Assembly (NCBI GenBank): GCA_964647255.1 | Contig: CAZYGI010000005.1 | Location: 1-64,000 of the forward strand | From: CAWJEL01 sp964647255 | Lineage (GTDB): Bacteria > Chloroflexota > Anaerolineae > CG2-30-64-16 | DNA: 64,000 nucleotides | Reading direction: 5' to 3' | Part shown: positions 15,086 through 23,789 of the stretch, one piece after another | How positions within the stretch are numbered: position 1 is the first letter of the stretch | Layout of the letters: every line of letters starts with the position of its first letter | Made by a program: the position numbers and the translations under genes | Notes under the pieces: generated by a model | What the model saw: the letters and a program-made list of their open reading frames with translations, nothing else | Told to the model about the DNA's origin: nothing | Databases searched by the model: none

Positions 15086-16453
15086 ATGGCCCTTTCCGGT
15101 CTTGACATCTACAAACTGCTCCCCGGCGGGATCAAGCCGCCGCATCCCAAGGCGAACTGCAAAGAATGCGGGTTCCCCACCTGCCTGGCGTTTGCGATGA
15201 AGCTGGCCGCCAAGCAGGCCGAGTTGGCCGCGTGCAAGTATGTCAGCGACGAGGCGAAGGGCAAGCTCTCGGCCGCGGCCGCGCCGCCGATCCGGCTGAT
15301 CACCCTCTCGGCCGACGGCAACAAGGTCGAGGTGGGCAACGAGACAGTGCTCTTCCGGCACGAGAAGACCTTCATCCACCCGACCGCGCTGCTCGTCCGC
15401 GTGCCCGACACGCTGACCGAGGCCGAGATCGTTGCGCTGGCGAAGGCCGTGGCCGACTACAAGGTGGACTACGTCGGCATGGCGCTCAAGCTGAACGGCC
15501 TGGCGGTCGAGGCGGCCTCCGGCGACGCCGGCAAATTCGCCGCGGCCGTTGCGGCCGCGCGCGGGGCGTGCAGCCTGCCGCTGGTCCTGGTGACCGAAGA
15601 CCCGGCGTTGATGGCCGCCGGCCTGGCGAAGGCGACCGGCGGCGCACCGCTGCTCTGTGCGGCGACCGCGGCCAACTGGGAGGCGATGGCGAAGCTGGCG
15701 AAGGATGCCAAGGCACCGCTGGCCGTGCGCGCCGACTCCGTCGCCGGCCTGGCCGAGCTGACTGAGAAGCTGGTCGCGGCCGGCGTTGAGGACCTGGTGC
15801 TCGATCCGGCCGTGCGCGGCTTCGGCGGCTCGCTGGCTGCGTTGACCCAGATCCGCCGCCTGGCGCTGAAGAAGAACTTCCGGCCGGTCGGCTACCCGGT
15901 CATCACCTTCCCCTACCTGGGCGCGGCCGACCCGGCGCTGGAGCTGCTGCTGGCGGAGCAGCAGGTCGCCAAGTACGCCGGCTTCGTCGTGCTGAGCAAA
16001 TTCGACCCGGCCGCGGCCTACCCGCTGATGGTGCTGCGCGCCAACCTCTTCACCGACCCGCAAAAGCCGATCCAGGTGGAGCCGGGCGTCTACCCGATCA
16101 ACAAGCCCGACGCCGACGCGCCGGTGCTCGTCACAACCAACTTCTCGATCACCTATTTCGCGGTCGCGAACGAGATGGAATCGTCCGGCCGTCCAGCCTG
16201 GCTCCTGGTCGCCGATGCGGAGGGGATGAGCGTGCTCACGGCTTGGGCCGCGGGCAAATTCGACGCCGAAAAGATCGCCAAGACGGTGAAGACCACCGGC
16301 ATCGCTGAGAAGGTGAGCCATCGCAAGGTGGTGATCCCCGGCCACGTCGCGGTGCTGATGGGCGAGCTCGAAGAAGAGCTGCCCGGGTGGCAGATCAAGG
16401 TGGGGCCGCGCGAGGCAGTGGATCTGCCGCGATTCTTGAAGACGGCGTGGTAA
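15086..16453 (+). CDS. acsC: Corrinoid iron-sulfur protein large subunit (CODH/ACS gamma)
   Basis: The 455-residue large subunit binds a [4Fe-4S] cluster through the N-terminal cysteines C25, C28, C33 and C50 (CKECGFPTC ... AAC). This is followed by a TIM barrel and a C-terminal corrinoid-binding domain with the GHVAVLMGELEEELPGW segment. It passes methyl from AcsE to AcsB; its cobalt is kept reduced by the activator encoded at 19239. It starts directly after acsD and is followed by an NfnA-like gene after 15 bases. Confidence 0.95.
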   Translation: MALSGLDIYKLLPGGIKPPHPKANCKECGFPTCLAFAMKLAAKQAELAACKYVSDEAKGKLSAAAAPPIRLITLSADGNKVEVGNETVLFRHEKTFIHPTALLVRVPDTLTEAEIVALAKAVADYKVDYVGMALKLNGLAVEAASGDAGKFAAAVAAARGACSLPLVLVTEDPALMAAGLAKATGGAPLLCAATAANWEAMAKLAKDAKAPLAVRADSVAGLAELTEKLVAAGVEDLVLDPAVRGFGGSLAALTQIRRLALKKNFRPVGYPVITFPYLGAADPALELLLAEQQVAKYAGFVVLSKFDPAAAYPLMVLRANLFTDPQKPIQVEPGVYPINKPDADAPVLVTTNFSITYFAVANEMESSGRPAWLLVADAEGMSVLTAWAAGKFDAEKIAKTVKTTGIAEKVSHRKVVIPGHVAVLMGELEEELPGWQIKVGPREAVDLPRFLKTAW

Positions 16454-16468
16454 GAAGGAACAGTGTTC

Positions 16469-17332
16469 ATGTACAAAATCCTCGAAAAACAAGTCCTCAG
16501 CGACGTCACGAAGCTGATGGTGGTCGAAGCGCCGCATGTGGCGCGCAACGCGAAGGCGGGACAGTTCGTCATCGTCATCACCGACGCGCAGGGCGAACGC
16601 ATCCCGCTCACCATCGCGGATCATGATCCCGTCGCAGGCACGGTGACGCTCATCTTCCAGGAAGTGGGCAAGTCCACGCTGCAGATGGGCACAATGAACG
16701 TCGGTGATGGCTTTTACTCCGTCGCCGGGCCGCTGGGCCACCCCACCGAGATCGAAGAGTACGGCACGGTGGTCTGCGTGGCGGGCGGCGTGGGCATCGC
16801 CCCGATGTATCCCATCGCGCGCGACCTGAAGCGGGCCGGCAACCATGTCATCGTGATCATGGGTGCGCGGAACAAGGAATTGCTCTTTTGGGAAGACAAG
16901 ATGCGGGCGGTCTCCGATGAACTGGTCGTCTGTACCGACGATGGCTCGTACGGCCGCAAGGCGCTGGTGACGCAGCCGCTCAAGGAGCTCCTGGAGGCGC
17001 GGCCCGGCGAGATCGCCAAGGTATGGGCCATTGGCCCGACGATCATGATGAAGTTCGTCTCAGCGACCACGCAGCCGTTCGCCGTGCCGACGATCGTGAG
17101 CTTGAACTCGATTATGATTGATGGCACCGGGATGTGCGGCGGCTGCCGTGTCGCGATGACCGACGGCGCGAAGTTCGTCTGCGTGGACGGCCCCGAGTTC
17201 GACGGCCATCTGGTGGACTGGGGCAACCTGCTCTCCCGCGTCCAGTACTACCGGGATGAGGAGCAGGCCGCCGTGCAGCATTGGCAGCGGGTGCGCGATC
17301 ACGAGTGCAACCTGGAGAAGGTACCGGCATAA
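16469..17332 (+). CDS. NfnA/SudB-like FAD-[2Fe-2S] electron transfer subunit
   Basis: Small subunit of NADH-dependent ferredoxin:NADP oxidoreductase-type complexes (also called sulfide dehydrogenase beta). The product is 287 residues: an FAD-binding FNR domain, an NAD(P) domain (VAGGVGIAPMYPIARDL) and a C-terminal [2Fe-2S] motif (CGGCRVAMTDGAKFVC). The partner gene follows at 17549. In acetogens this flavin-bifurcating complex balances NADH, NADPH and ferredoxin. The ATG at 16469 fits the ribosome-binding site better than the GTG two codons earlier. A DHO-dehydrogenase electron-transfer role is less likely, as no pyrD is near. Confidence 0.86.
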   Translation: MYKILEKQVLSDVTKLMVVEAPHVARNAKAGQFVIVITDAQGERIPLTIADHDPVAGTVTLIFQEVGKSTLQMGTMNVGDGFYSVAGPLGHPTEIEEYGTVVCVAGGVGIAPMYPIARDLKRAGNHVIVIMGARNKELLFWEDKMRAVSDELVVCTDDGSYGRKALVTQPLKELLEARPGEIAKVWAIGPTIMMKFVSATTQPFAVPTIVSLNSIMIDGTGMCGGCRVAMTDGAKFVCVDGPEFDGHLVDWGNLLSRVQYYRDEEQAAVQHWQRVRDHECNLEKVPA

Positions 17333-17440
17333 CGAGATCCTTCGCGCTATCTTCAATCGTCTGAATGTCATGCTGAGGCACGGGCGGACCAAAGCGCTCA
17401 CCCGATTTGCTGGCCCATCCGCTCAGGATGACAATCGCTT
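17333..17440. repeat. Dispersed hairpin of the TGTCAT(C/G)CTGAG family
   Basis: GAGATCCTTCGCGC opens the gap, then TGTCATGCTGAGG (about 17368) and CCGCTCAGGATGACA (ending about 17433) are near-complementary arms. Related hairpins lie at 19081, 23650, 45877 and, in degraded form, near 41776. Confidence 0.6.
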
Positions 17441-17548
17441 GACTTTTCTGGATTGAGTGTCGAAGCATCTCTTGATCCTCAGGATGCTATCCTGCCTATT
17501 TCGGATGCAGAAGCTTGGGGTAATCAAGTAACTTTGGAGCAAACACGT

Positions 17549-19024
17549 ATGTCTCCGCTTTCCAACAAAGAGCGTATGCAGATCCCGCGGCACGAGATGC
17601 CGACGCAGGAGCCGGAGGTGCGCGCGGGCAATTTCGAGGAAGTCGCCCTGGGCTATGCCTGGGAAGACGCGCTGGCAGAGGCCGAGCGCTGCCTGCAATG
17701 CGCCAAGCCGCACTGCGTGGACGGCTGCCCGGTCGGCGTACAAATTCCGCAGTTCATCAAGGCGCTGCGTGACGGTGATCTGCCCGCCGCGGTGGCTGCG
17801 ATGAAGGTGAAGAACAACCTGCCCGCGATCTGCGGCCGCGTGTGCCCGCAAGAGACACAGTGCGAGGCGAACTGCATCCTGGCGAAGCGGGGCCAGTCGG
17901 TCGCCATCGGCCGGCTGGAGCGTTACGTGGGCGACTACGCCCTGGCTGAGCAGCTTAAGCCCGAGCCGCCCGCCGCGCCGACGGGCCGCAAGGTCGCCGT
18001 GGTCGGCTCCGGCCCATCGGGCCTGACGTGTGCGGTGGACCTGGCGAAGCTGGGCCACAAGGTGACGATCTTCGAGTCGCTGCACGTGCCGGGCGGCGTG
18101 CTGGTCTACGGCATCCCGGAATTCCGCCTGCCGAAGAGCATCATCCGGGCCGAGATCCAGACCGCAGCCGACACCCTGGGCGTCGAGATCCGCACCGATC
18201 ACGTCATCGGCAACACCTACACGCTGGACGAGCTGCTGAACGAGTACGACGCGGTCTTCATGGGCACCGGCGCGGGCCTGCCGAGCTTCATGCGCATCCC
18301 CGGCATCAACCTGAACGGCGTGATGTCGGCCAATGAATTCCTGACCCGCGTCAACCTGATGAAGGGCTACCGCTTCCCCGAGTACGACACACCGGTGAAG
18401 GTGGGCCGCAAGGTAGCCGTCGTGGGCGCGGGCAACGTGGCGATGGACGCCGCGCGCAGCAGCCTGCGCCTGCAGATGCTGCAGGCGCACAAACCAGGTT
18501 TCTCGGAGAAACCTGGTTTGTCGCCGGGCGAGGTGCACATCGTCTACCGCCGCTCGCGCGACGAGGTGCCGGCCCGCGAGGAAGAGTTCCACCATGCCGT
18601 GGAAGAAGGCGTGATCTGCGATTTCCTCACCAACCCGGTGGCGATCCTGGGCGATGAGCAAGGCCGGGTGCGGGCGCTGCGCTGCATCCGCATGGCGCTC
18701 GGCGAGCCGGACGCGTCGGGCCGCCGCTCGCCGATCCCCATCGAAGGCTCTGAGTTCGAGATGGCGGTGGACACGGTGATCTTTGCGCTGGGCACCAGCC
18801 CGAACCCGATCGTTTTCAACCAGGCCGCGGGGCTCCAGCGCACCAAGCATGGCACCGTCGTGGCCGACGAGACGACCGGTCGCACCAAGAAGCCCGGCGT
18901 CTGGGCCGGCGGCGACGTGGTGACCGGCGCAGCGACCGTGATCTCTGCGATGGGCGCCGGCAAGCGCGCCGCAGCGGATATCCATGCGTTTTTGATGGAT
19001 GAGACGTTGTTCGATGTTGGATAG
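17549..19024 (+). CDS. NfnB/SudA-like (GltA-type) flavoprotein subunit
   Basis: A 491-residue NAD(P)-FAD protein with an N-terminal pair of [4Fe-4S] motifs (CLQCAKPHCVDGCPVG and CGRVCPQETQCEANC), a FAD Rossmann motif (VAVVGSGPSGL) and an NADPH motif (VAVVGAGNVAMDAA). With the preceding gene it should form an Nfn/Sud complex. An alternative is the small subunit of glutamate synthase, but no large subunit is present. The start at 17549 has GGAG nine bases ahead. Odd: the loop after LRLQMLQ holds an extra HKPGFSEKPGLS stretch encoded by a perfect DNA palindrome (18491-18519), inserted in frame. Confidence 0.88.
   Translation: MSPLSNKERMQIPRHEMPTQEPEVRAGNFEEVALGYAWEDALAEAERCLQCAKPHCVDGCPVGVQIPQFIKALRDGDLPAAVAAMKVKNNLPAICGRVCPQETQCEANCILAKRGQSVAIGRLERYVGDYALAEQLKPEPPAAPTGRKVAVVGSGPSGLTCAVDLAKLGHKVTIFESLHVPGGVLVYGIPEFRLPKSIIRAEIQTAADTLGVEIRTDHVIGNTYTLDELLNEYDAVFMGTGAGLPSFMRIPGINLNGVMSANEFLTRVNLMKGYRFPEYDTPVKVGRKVAVVGAGNVAMDAARSSLRLQMLQAHKPGFSEKPGLSPGEVHIVYRRSRDEVPAREEEFHHAVEEGVICDFLTNPVAILGDEQGRVRALRCIRMALGEPDASGRRSPIPIEGSEFEMAVDTVIFALGTSPNPIVFNQAAGLQRTKHGTVVADETTGRTKKPGVWAGGDVVTGAATVISAMGAGKRAAADIHAFLMDETLFDVG
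18491..18519. repeat. Perfect palindrome inside the NfnB-like gene
   Basis: AAACCAGGTTTCTC (18491-18504), one central base, then GAGAAACCTGGTTT (18506-18519). It is read as KPGFSEKPGL. Its arms are nearly identical to those of the element at 29484-29516, which is read in a different frame. Confidence 0.8.
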
Positions 19025-19227
19025 AGATCAGGGATTGGAGATTGTTTCCTGGCACTACAACCGTATTTCGCGCTTGATATCATTCTGAGTGACCAGCGGG
19101 AGCGAAGAATGTCTTCCGCCCACTGGATTTCTCAAACGACAGACGAGATTCTTCGTCGCTCCGCTCCTCAGAATGACAAGGCGTGGTTGTCGTACTGGCT
19201 ATAATCCCTAATCCCTGATCCCCAATC
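19021..19227. repeat. Nested hairpin: period-7 outer arms around a CATTCTGAG-type hairpin
   Basis: The outer left arm (19021-19045, GATCAGGGATTGGAGATTG) pairs loosely with the outer right arm (19199-19227), a run of AATCCCT heptamers. Inside, CATTCTGAGTGACC...GGAGCGAAGAAT (19081-19110) pairs with ATTCTTCGTCGCTCC...CTCAGAATG (19147-19175). The inner element belongs to the dispersed family also seen at 17333 and 45877, so it appears to sit in the loop of another hairpin. No gene is seen. Confidence 0.6.
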
Positions 19228-19238
19228 TTTCCGGAGAC

Positions 19239-21251
19239 TTGACCCTGACCACCTATACGGTCCATTTCTCTCCCGGTGGCAAAACCGTCACCGTCCCCGG
19301 CGGCTCCACGCTGTCGGAGGCGGCGCGGCTGGCCGGGTTTGACCTGAACCAGCCGTGCGGCGGGCAGGGGCGTTGCGGCCGGTGTGCAGTGATCGTGGAC
19401 GATTCGCGCTCCTCGGTCCGCCGGCGCTCGACCATCCGCCTCGACCCGGACGACGTGGCTGCAGGCTATGCGCTGGCCTGCCAGACGGTGGTGGAGGGGG
19501 ATAGCTGGGTCACGGTGCCGCCGCAGGAGGCTATCGAGCGACGGCTGGTCACACACAAGACCGCGGCGAAGGTCGAGGTCCCGTTCGATTACGATCCCCG
19601 GCGTCACCAGTCCGTCCGACGCTACTTCCTGCGCCTCGACCCGCCCGATCTGGCCGATCAAACCGACGATTGGGCGCGCGTGACCCGCGCACTCGCGGCA
19701 TTGGGCGTGCCGCGGCCCCAGGCGAGCCTGGACGTCTTGCGAGGTATGCCGAACATTCTGCGCGGGGAGAATTGCGCCGCCGCGCCGGAGCCGCCCGAAA
19801 AGAATATCTGGGACGAAGGGCCGGCGCCGTGGGAGGTGACTGCGGTCGTTGCGCTGGATAGCTGGGATCGACCCGATGGCCCGCCGCAACTGTTGGCGCT
19901 GCTGCCCGGCGATCAATCCGACCGCAACTTCGGCGCCGCGGTGGACATTGGCACCACAACGGTCTCGGTTTGGCTGGTGGACCTGGAAAGCGGCCAGGTG
20001 GTGGCGCAGGCCGCGGATTACAACGGTCAGATCGCCCGCGGCGAGGATGTGATCTCCCGCATCATCTACGCCAAACGCGACGAGCGGCTGGTCGAGATGC
20101 AAGGACTGGTGGTCGGCACGATCAATCGGCTGCTGGAAGCCGCGTGCCGGCAGGTCGGTGCGAGCCCCGATGAGGTCTTCAAACTAGCCGTCGCGGGCAA
20201 CACCACCATGACGCACCTGCTGCTGGCGATCCCGCCCGAATCCATCCGCCTGGCGCCTTACATCCCGGTCGTGAACCACATGCCGACCCTGACTGCGGGC
20301 ATGCTGGGGCTGGCCGCGCATCCGCAAGCGATCGTGGACTGCCTGCCCGGCGTCGCCAGCTACGTCGGCGCAGACATCAGCGCGGGCGTGCTCTCCACCA
20401 GGATGGACGAAGCCGCCGAGCTGACGCTGTTCATTGACGTGGGCACGAACGGCGAGACCGTGCTGGGCAACGCCGACTGGCTCGTCACTTGTGCGTGCTC
20501 GGCCGGCCCTGCGTTCGAGGGTGCGGGCGTCGAACACGGGATGCGCGCCACGACCGGCGCCATCGAAGAGGTGTGGATCAACGACGACACCCTGGAGCCG
20601 GCTTACCGCGTGATCGGCCGCGAGGGCGAGAGGCCCAAGGGGATCTGCGGCTCCGGCCTGCTGTCGCTCCTGGCCGAGATGTTCGTCACCGGCGTGGCCG
20701 ACCGGGCAGGCAACCTGCGCGTGGGCGCGTCCCCGCGCATCCGCGAGGGCGAACACGGCCCTGAGTACGTGATCGCCTCGGCGGCGGAGACCGCGCACGG
20801 CCGCGACATTGCCATCACAAAGGTGGATGTGGACAACCTGATGCGCGCCAAGGCAGCCATCTACGCCGGCTTCACCGTGATGGCGCAGAGCGTCGGCGTG
20901 GATCTAGCCGACGTCTCGCAGATGCTCATCGGCGGCTCGTTCGGCCAGTACATCAACGTGGAGAAGGCCGTGCAGATCGGCCTGCTCCCCGACCTGCCCG
21001 CGCCGCCGGGCAGCGCATCGCCGTGGGATCGCTTCCGTTTTCTGGGCAACACGTCCATCCGCGGCGCGTACATGGCGTTGCTGCGCCGCGACGTGCGGGC
21101 TCACCTGTCGGACATCGCGGGCATGATGACCTATCTTGAGCTATCGGCCGATAACAGTTTCTACGATGCGTTTACCTCAGCCTTGTTCCTGCCGCACACC
21201 GACATCGGACAGTTTCCGTCGGTCGCAGCAGCGCTGAAGAAGGCGCGCTGA
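19239..21251 (+). CDS. acsV: Reductive activator of the corrinoid Fe-S protein (RACo, ASKHA ATPase)
   Basis: ATP-dependent activator that re-reduces inactive Co(II) in the corrinoid protein. The 670-residue product has an N-terminal [2Fe-2S] ferredoxin domain (C40, C46, C49 and C81), a linker domain and a C-terminal ASKHA ATPase core with phosphate loops (VDIGTTTVSVWL, FIDVGTNGETV), GNTTMTHLL and GICGSGLLSLLAEMF. Position after acsDC and the Nfn pair fits this role. The called start is TTG with GGAG only two bases away, so the exact start is uncertain, though the ferredoxin domain fixes it within a few codons. Confidence 0.92.
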   Translation: MTLTTYTVHFSPGGKTVTVPGGSTLSEAARLAGFDLNQPCGGQGRCGRCAVIVDDSRSSVRRRSTIRLDPDDVAAGYALACQTVVEGDSWVTVPPQEAIERRLVTHKTAAKVEVPFDYDPRRHQSVRRYFLRLDPPDLADQTDDWARVTRALAALGVPRPQASLDVLRGMPNILRGENCAAAPEPPEKNIWDEGPAPWEVTAVVALDSWDRPDGPPQLLALLPGDQSDRNFGAAVDIGTTTVSVWLVDLESGQVVAQAADYNGQIARGEDVISRIIYAKRDERLVEMQGLVVGTINRLLEAACRQVGASPDEVFKLAVAGNTTMTHLLLAIPPESIRLAPYIPVVNHMPTLTAGMLGLAAHPQAIVDCLPGVASYVGADISAGVLSTRMDEAAELTLFIDVGTNGETVLGNADWLVTCACSAGPAFEGAGVEHGMRATTGAIEEVWINDDTLEPAYRVIGREGERPKGICGSGLLSLLAEMFVTGVADRAGNLRVGASPRIREGEHGPEYVIASAAETAHGRDIAITKVDVDNLMRAKAAIYAGFTVMAQSVGVDLADVSQMLIGGSFGQYINVEKAVQIGLLPDLPAPPGSASPWDRFRFLGNTSIRGAYMALLRRDVRAHLSDIAGMMTYLELSADNSFYDAFTSALFLPHTDIGQFPSVAAALKKAR

Positions 21252-21262
21252 AGGAGGATTGC

Positions 21263-21850
21263 ATGGATACCACGAAGCCAACCGCAGGGGTCGAACAACT
21301 GATGCTCTACCGCCACCTGGTCACCCTGCCGGACGGCCTGCGGGTTGTCTTGCGGCCGTTGTCCCCGAAGGATAAGGACTCGCTGATCGCCCTTTTCAGC
21401 AACCTGCCCGCGGAGGAAACCCAATATTTCCGCAGCAACATCGCGGACCCGGATGTGGTGGCAAGGTGGGCCGAGCAGCCGAATTACGCCAACGTCTTTC
21501 CGCTGGTGGCTGTGGTCGGCGACCGGATCGTCGGCAATTCGACCTTGCACCTGGGCAAGGGGTTCACCCGGCACACGGCCGAAATCCGCATCTTCCTGAT
21601 CAAGGAGTTCCGGCGCCACGGCCTCGGCGCGGCCATGATCAAGGGTCAGCTTGAGATCGCACGCAAGCTGGGCCTGCACCAGGTGCTCGCCGAGGTCGTC
21701 GAAAGCCGGCCGCAGGTGATCCACGCCTTCGAACGTCTTGGCTTCGAGCGCCAATTCGCCTTCAAAGACCTGTTCATGACTCCGGAGGGCGAGACGCTGG
21801 ACATGGTCGTGCTGGTGAATTTCCTGAAGCGGCACGCGGAAGATTTTTGA
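21263..21850 (+). CDS. GNAT family acetyltransferase
   Basis: A 195-residue protein with one GNAT domain: LRPLSPKDKDSL at the start, VVGDRIVGNSTLHL, the acetyl-CoA loop RRHGLGAAMIKG (about residues 114-125) and a FERLGFERQ end motif. The substrate is unknown. It sits 11 bases after the RACo gene and 11 bases before cooC, so it is part of the operon. Lysine acetylation of pathway enzymes is a possibility only. Confidence 0.85.
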   Translation: MDTTKPTAGVEQLMLYRHLVTLPDGLRVVLRPLSPKDKDSLIALFSNLPAEETQYFRSNIADPDVVARWAEQPNYANVFPLVAVVGDRIVGNSTLHLGKGFTRHTAEIRIFLIKEFRRHGLGAAMIKGQLEIARKLGLHQVLAEVVESRPQVIHAFERLGFERQFAFKDLFMTPEGETLDMVVLVNFLKRHAEDF

Positions 21851-21861
21851 CGGAGTGATAG

Positions 21862-22620
21862 ATGACCATCACCATCGCCGTCGCCGGCAAGGGCGGCACA
21901 GGCAAGACCACCCTTTCCGGGCTGCTGGTTCGCTATTTGATTCAGAATCATCCCGGGAAGAAGATCCTGGCGATTGACGCCGATCCCAGCGCCAACCTCA
22001 ACCTGGTGCTCGGCCTGCCGCTGACGCAGACGGTCGGCGACATCCGTGAGGATGCGCGCACCGGAGTGGCGCCCGGCCAGTCGCGGCAGGATTGGCTCAG
22101 CTACGCCGTGCGCATGGCCGTCGAAGAAGGGGACGACTGCGACCTGCTGGCGATGGGCAGGCCGGAGGGGCAGGGCTGCTACTGCGCGGCTAACCACATG
22201 CTGCGCAGCATCATGGACGGCATCAACGCGGGTTATGATTATGTCGTAATGGATAATGAGGCCGGCATGGAGCATCTGAGCCGGCGCACCACGCGCGACC
22301 TGGATCACCTGCTGCTGGTGAGCGACGCCAGCCTGCGCGGGATGGCCGCGGCCGAGGCGATGCTGGCGCTCAGCCGGGAGCTGGAGATCAGCATCCGCAA
22401 CACCTACCTGGTGGTCAACCGCGTCATCGGCGAGATGCCCCCGGCGATCCGGGCCAAGGCCGAGGCGATGGGCGTCCCGCTGCTCGCCGCGGTCCCGTAC
22501 GACGCACAGCTCGTCGAGTTCGACGGCGCGGGCCGGCCGCTGGTCGAGCTGCCCCCGGACGCGGCAGTCAGCTTGGCCGTGGCGGAGATCGCGGAGAAGC
22601 TGTTGAACAACAGGGATTAA
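21862..22620 (+). CDS. cooC: CO dehydrogenase nickel-insertion ATPase CooC
   Basis: MinD/SIMIBI-class ATPase that assists nickel loading of CO dehydrogenase. The 252-residue protein has the deviant Walker A (KGGTGKTTLS), the second-lysine region DADPSANLN, and the Cys-x-Cys metal motif in GRPEGQGCYCAANH (about residues 107-109). MDNEAGMEHLSR is typical of the family. It starts 11 bases after the GNAT gene and ends three bases before an alcohol dehydrogenase gene. Confidence 0.93.
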   Translation: MTITIAVAGKGGTGKTTLSGLLVRYLIQNHPGKKILAIDADPSANLNLVLGLPLTQTVGDIREDARTGVAPGQSRQDWLSYAVRMAVEEGDDCDLLAMGRPEGQGCYCAANHMLRSIMDGINAGYDYVVMDNEAGMEHLSRRTTRDLDHLLLVSDASLRGMAAAEAMLALSRELEISIRNTYLVVNRVIGEMPPAIRAKAEAMGVPLLAAVPYDAQLVEFDGAGRPLVELPPDAAVSLAVAEIAEKLLNNRD

Positions 22621-22623
22621 TCC

Positions 22624-23649
22624 ATGCGTGCGATGATCCTCCCGGCCTTGTGCCGGCTCGACGAGAACCCGAAACCGCTCCAGCTCGCCGACCTGCCCGA
22701 TCCTGAGCCGGGCCCCGGCGAGATCCTGGTGCGCGTGGCGGCGTGCGGCGTGTGCCACACCGAGCTGGACGAAATCGAGGGCCGCACGCCCCCGCCGCGG
22801 CTGCCGGTGGTGCTGGGCCACCAGGTCGTGGGCCGGGTTGAGGCGTTGGGGCCAGGCGCGAGCTTATTTCCGGTGGGCGAGCGCGTGGGGGTGGCGTGGA
22901 TCTTCTCAGCGTGTGGGCAGTGTGCGTATTGTCGTGCGGGCCAGGAGAACCTGTGCCCGGAGTTCCGGGCCACAGGCCGCGACGCGAACGGCGGCTATGC
23001 CGAGCTGATGGTCGTGCCGGAGCGTTTCGCCTACCGCATCCCCAACGCTTTCAGCGACGCGCAGGCCGCGCCGCTGCTCTGTGCGGGGGCCATCGGCTAC
23101 CGATCGCTGCGGCTGAGCGGCTTGCGGGATGGACAAAACCTGGGCTTGACCGGCTTCGGCGCATCGGCGCATCTCGTGCTGAAGATGGCCCGGCATCGCT
23201 ATCCGCACAGCCGGGTGTACGTATTTTCCCGGACGGCCGCCGAGCAGTCCTTCGCCCTGGAATTGGGCGCGGCGTGGGCGGGCGACACGACGGAGGGCAC
23301 GCCGGAACCGCTGCACTGCATCATTGACACGACGCCGGTCTGGCGGCCCATCGTCGAGGCGCTGCGCAGCCTGGCGCCGGGCGGCCGGCTGGTGATCAAC
23401 GCGATCCGCAAGGAAGATCACGACAAGGAGGCTCTGCTGGGCCTCGACTACCCGGCGCACCTGTGGCAGGAACGGGAGATCAAGAGCGTTGCCAACGTGA
23501 CGCGGGCCGACGTCAGCGAGTTCCTTGCCCTGGCGGCCGAGATCCCCATCGTGCCGGAGGTGCAGGAGTACGGGCTGGGGGATGCCAACCGGGCGCTCGT
23601 CGAGCTGAAGGCGCGACGGATCAGAGGGGCAAAAGTACTGCGAATGTGA
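22624..23649 (+). CDS. Zinc-dependent alcohol dehydrogenase family protein
   Basis: A 341-residue medium-chain dehydrogenase. The catalytic zinc region is CGVCHTELDEIEGR (about residues 41-54) with GHQVVGRV after it. The structural zinc loop is CGQCAYCRAGQENLC. The cofactor domain has LTGFGASAHLV in place of the classical GxGxxG. It resembles AdhP/YjgB-type enzymes that reduce aldehydes. Co-transcription with cooC suggests it could drain acetyl-CoA-derived acetaldehyde, but no acetaldehyde dehydrogenase is nearby, so the substrate is not settled. Confidence 0.85.
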   Translation: MRAMILPALCRLDENPKPLQLADLPDPEPGPGEILVRVAACGVCHTELDEIEGRTPPPRLPVVLGHQVVGRVEALGPGASLFPVGERVGVAWIFSACGQCAYCRAGQENLCPEFRATGRDANGGYAELMVVPERFAYRIPNAFSDAQAAPLLCAGAIGYRSLRLSGLRDGQNLGLTGFGASAHLVLKMARHRYPHSRVYVFSRTAAEQSFALELGAAWAGDTTEGTPEPLHCIIDTTPVWRPIVEALRSLAPGGRLVINAIRKEDHDKEALLGLDYPAHLWQEREIKSVANVTRADVSEFLALAAEIPIVPEVQEYGLGDANRALVELKARRIRGAKVLRM

Positions 23650-23780
23650 CTGTTCGACCGTAGTGGAGCACCCTTTATCTGGAGCCGCATCCTTCGACTA
23701 CACCCCCGCGAACAGATGCGGGGCTCCGCTCAGGATGCTCGCTTCGGGGATGCGAAGCAGGATGTGACACTCAACCCAGG
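23650..23780. repeat. Intergenic hairpin of the GGATCCTTCG/CTCAGGATG type
   Basis: GCATCCTTCGACTACACCCCCGC is followed by GCGGGGCTCCGCTCAGGATGC, then a second partial copy (GCTTCGGGGATGCGAAGCAGGATG). This is a variant of the family at 17333 and 19081. No gene is seen in the gap. Confidence 0.5.
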
Positions 23781-23789
23781 AGCATGTTC

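Noticed and set aside
14963..16846. Long minus-strand open frame (627 codons) opposite acsC and the NfnA-like gene
   Set aside because: It is the antisense shadow of GC-rich coding sequence; its translation is rich in Arg, His, Gln and Gly with no domain, and the + strand genes are certain.
17423..18985. Minus-strand frame opposite the NfnB-like gene
   Set aside because: No family likeness; the opposite strand carries clear Fe-S and Rossmann motifs.
17549..19024. Glutamate synthase small subunit
   Set aside because: There is no large subunit nearby and the gene directly follows an FAD-[2Fe-2S] partner in a Wood-Ljungdahl locus, so an Nfn/Sud-type complex fits better.
19078..19190. Possible small regulatory RNA in the nested hairpin
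   Set aside because: The inner hairpin belongs to a dispersed family in several gaps and no promoter or terminator belongs to it.
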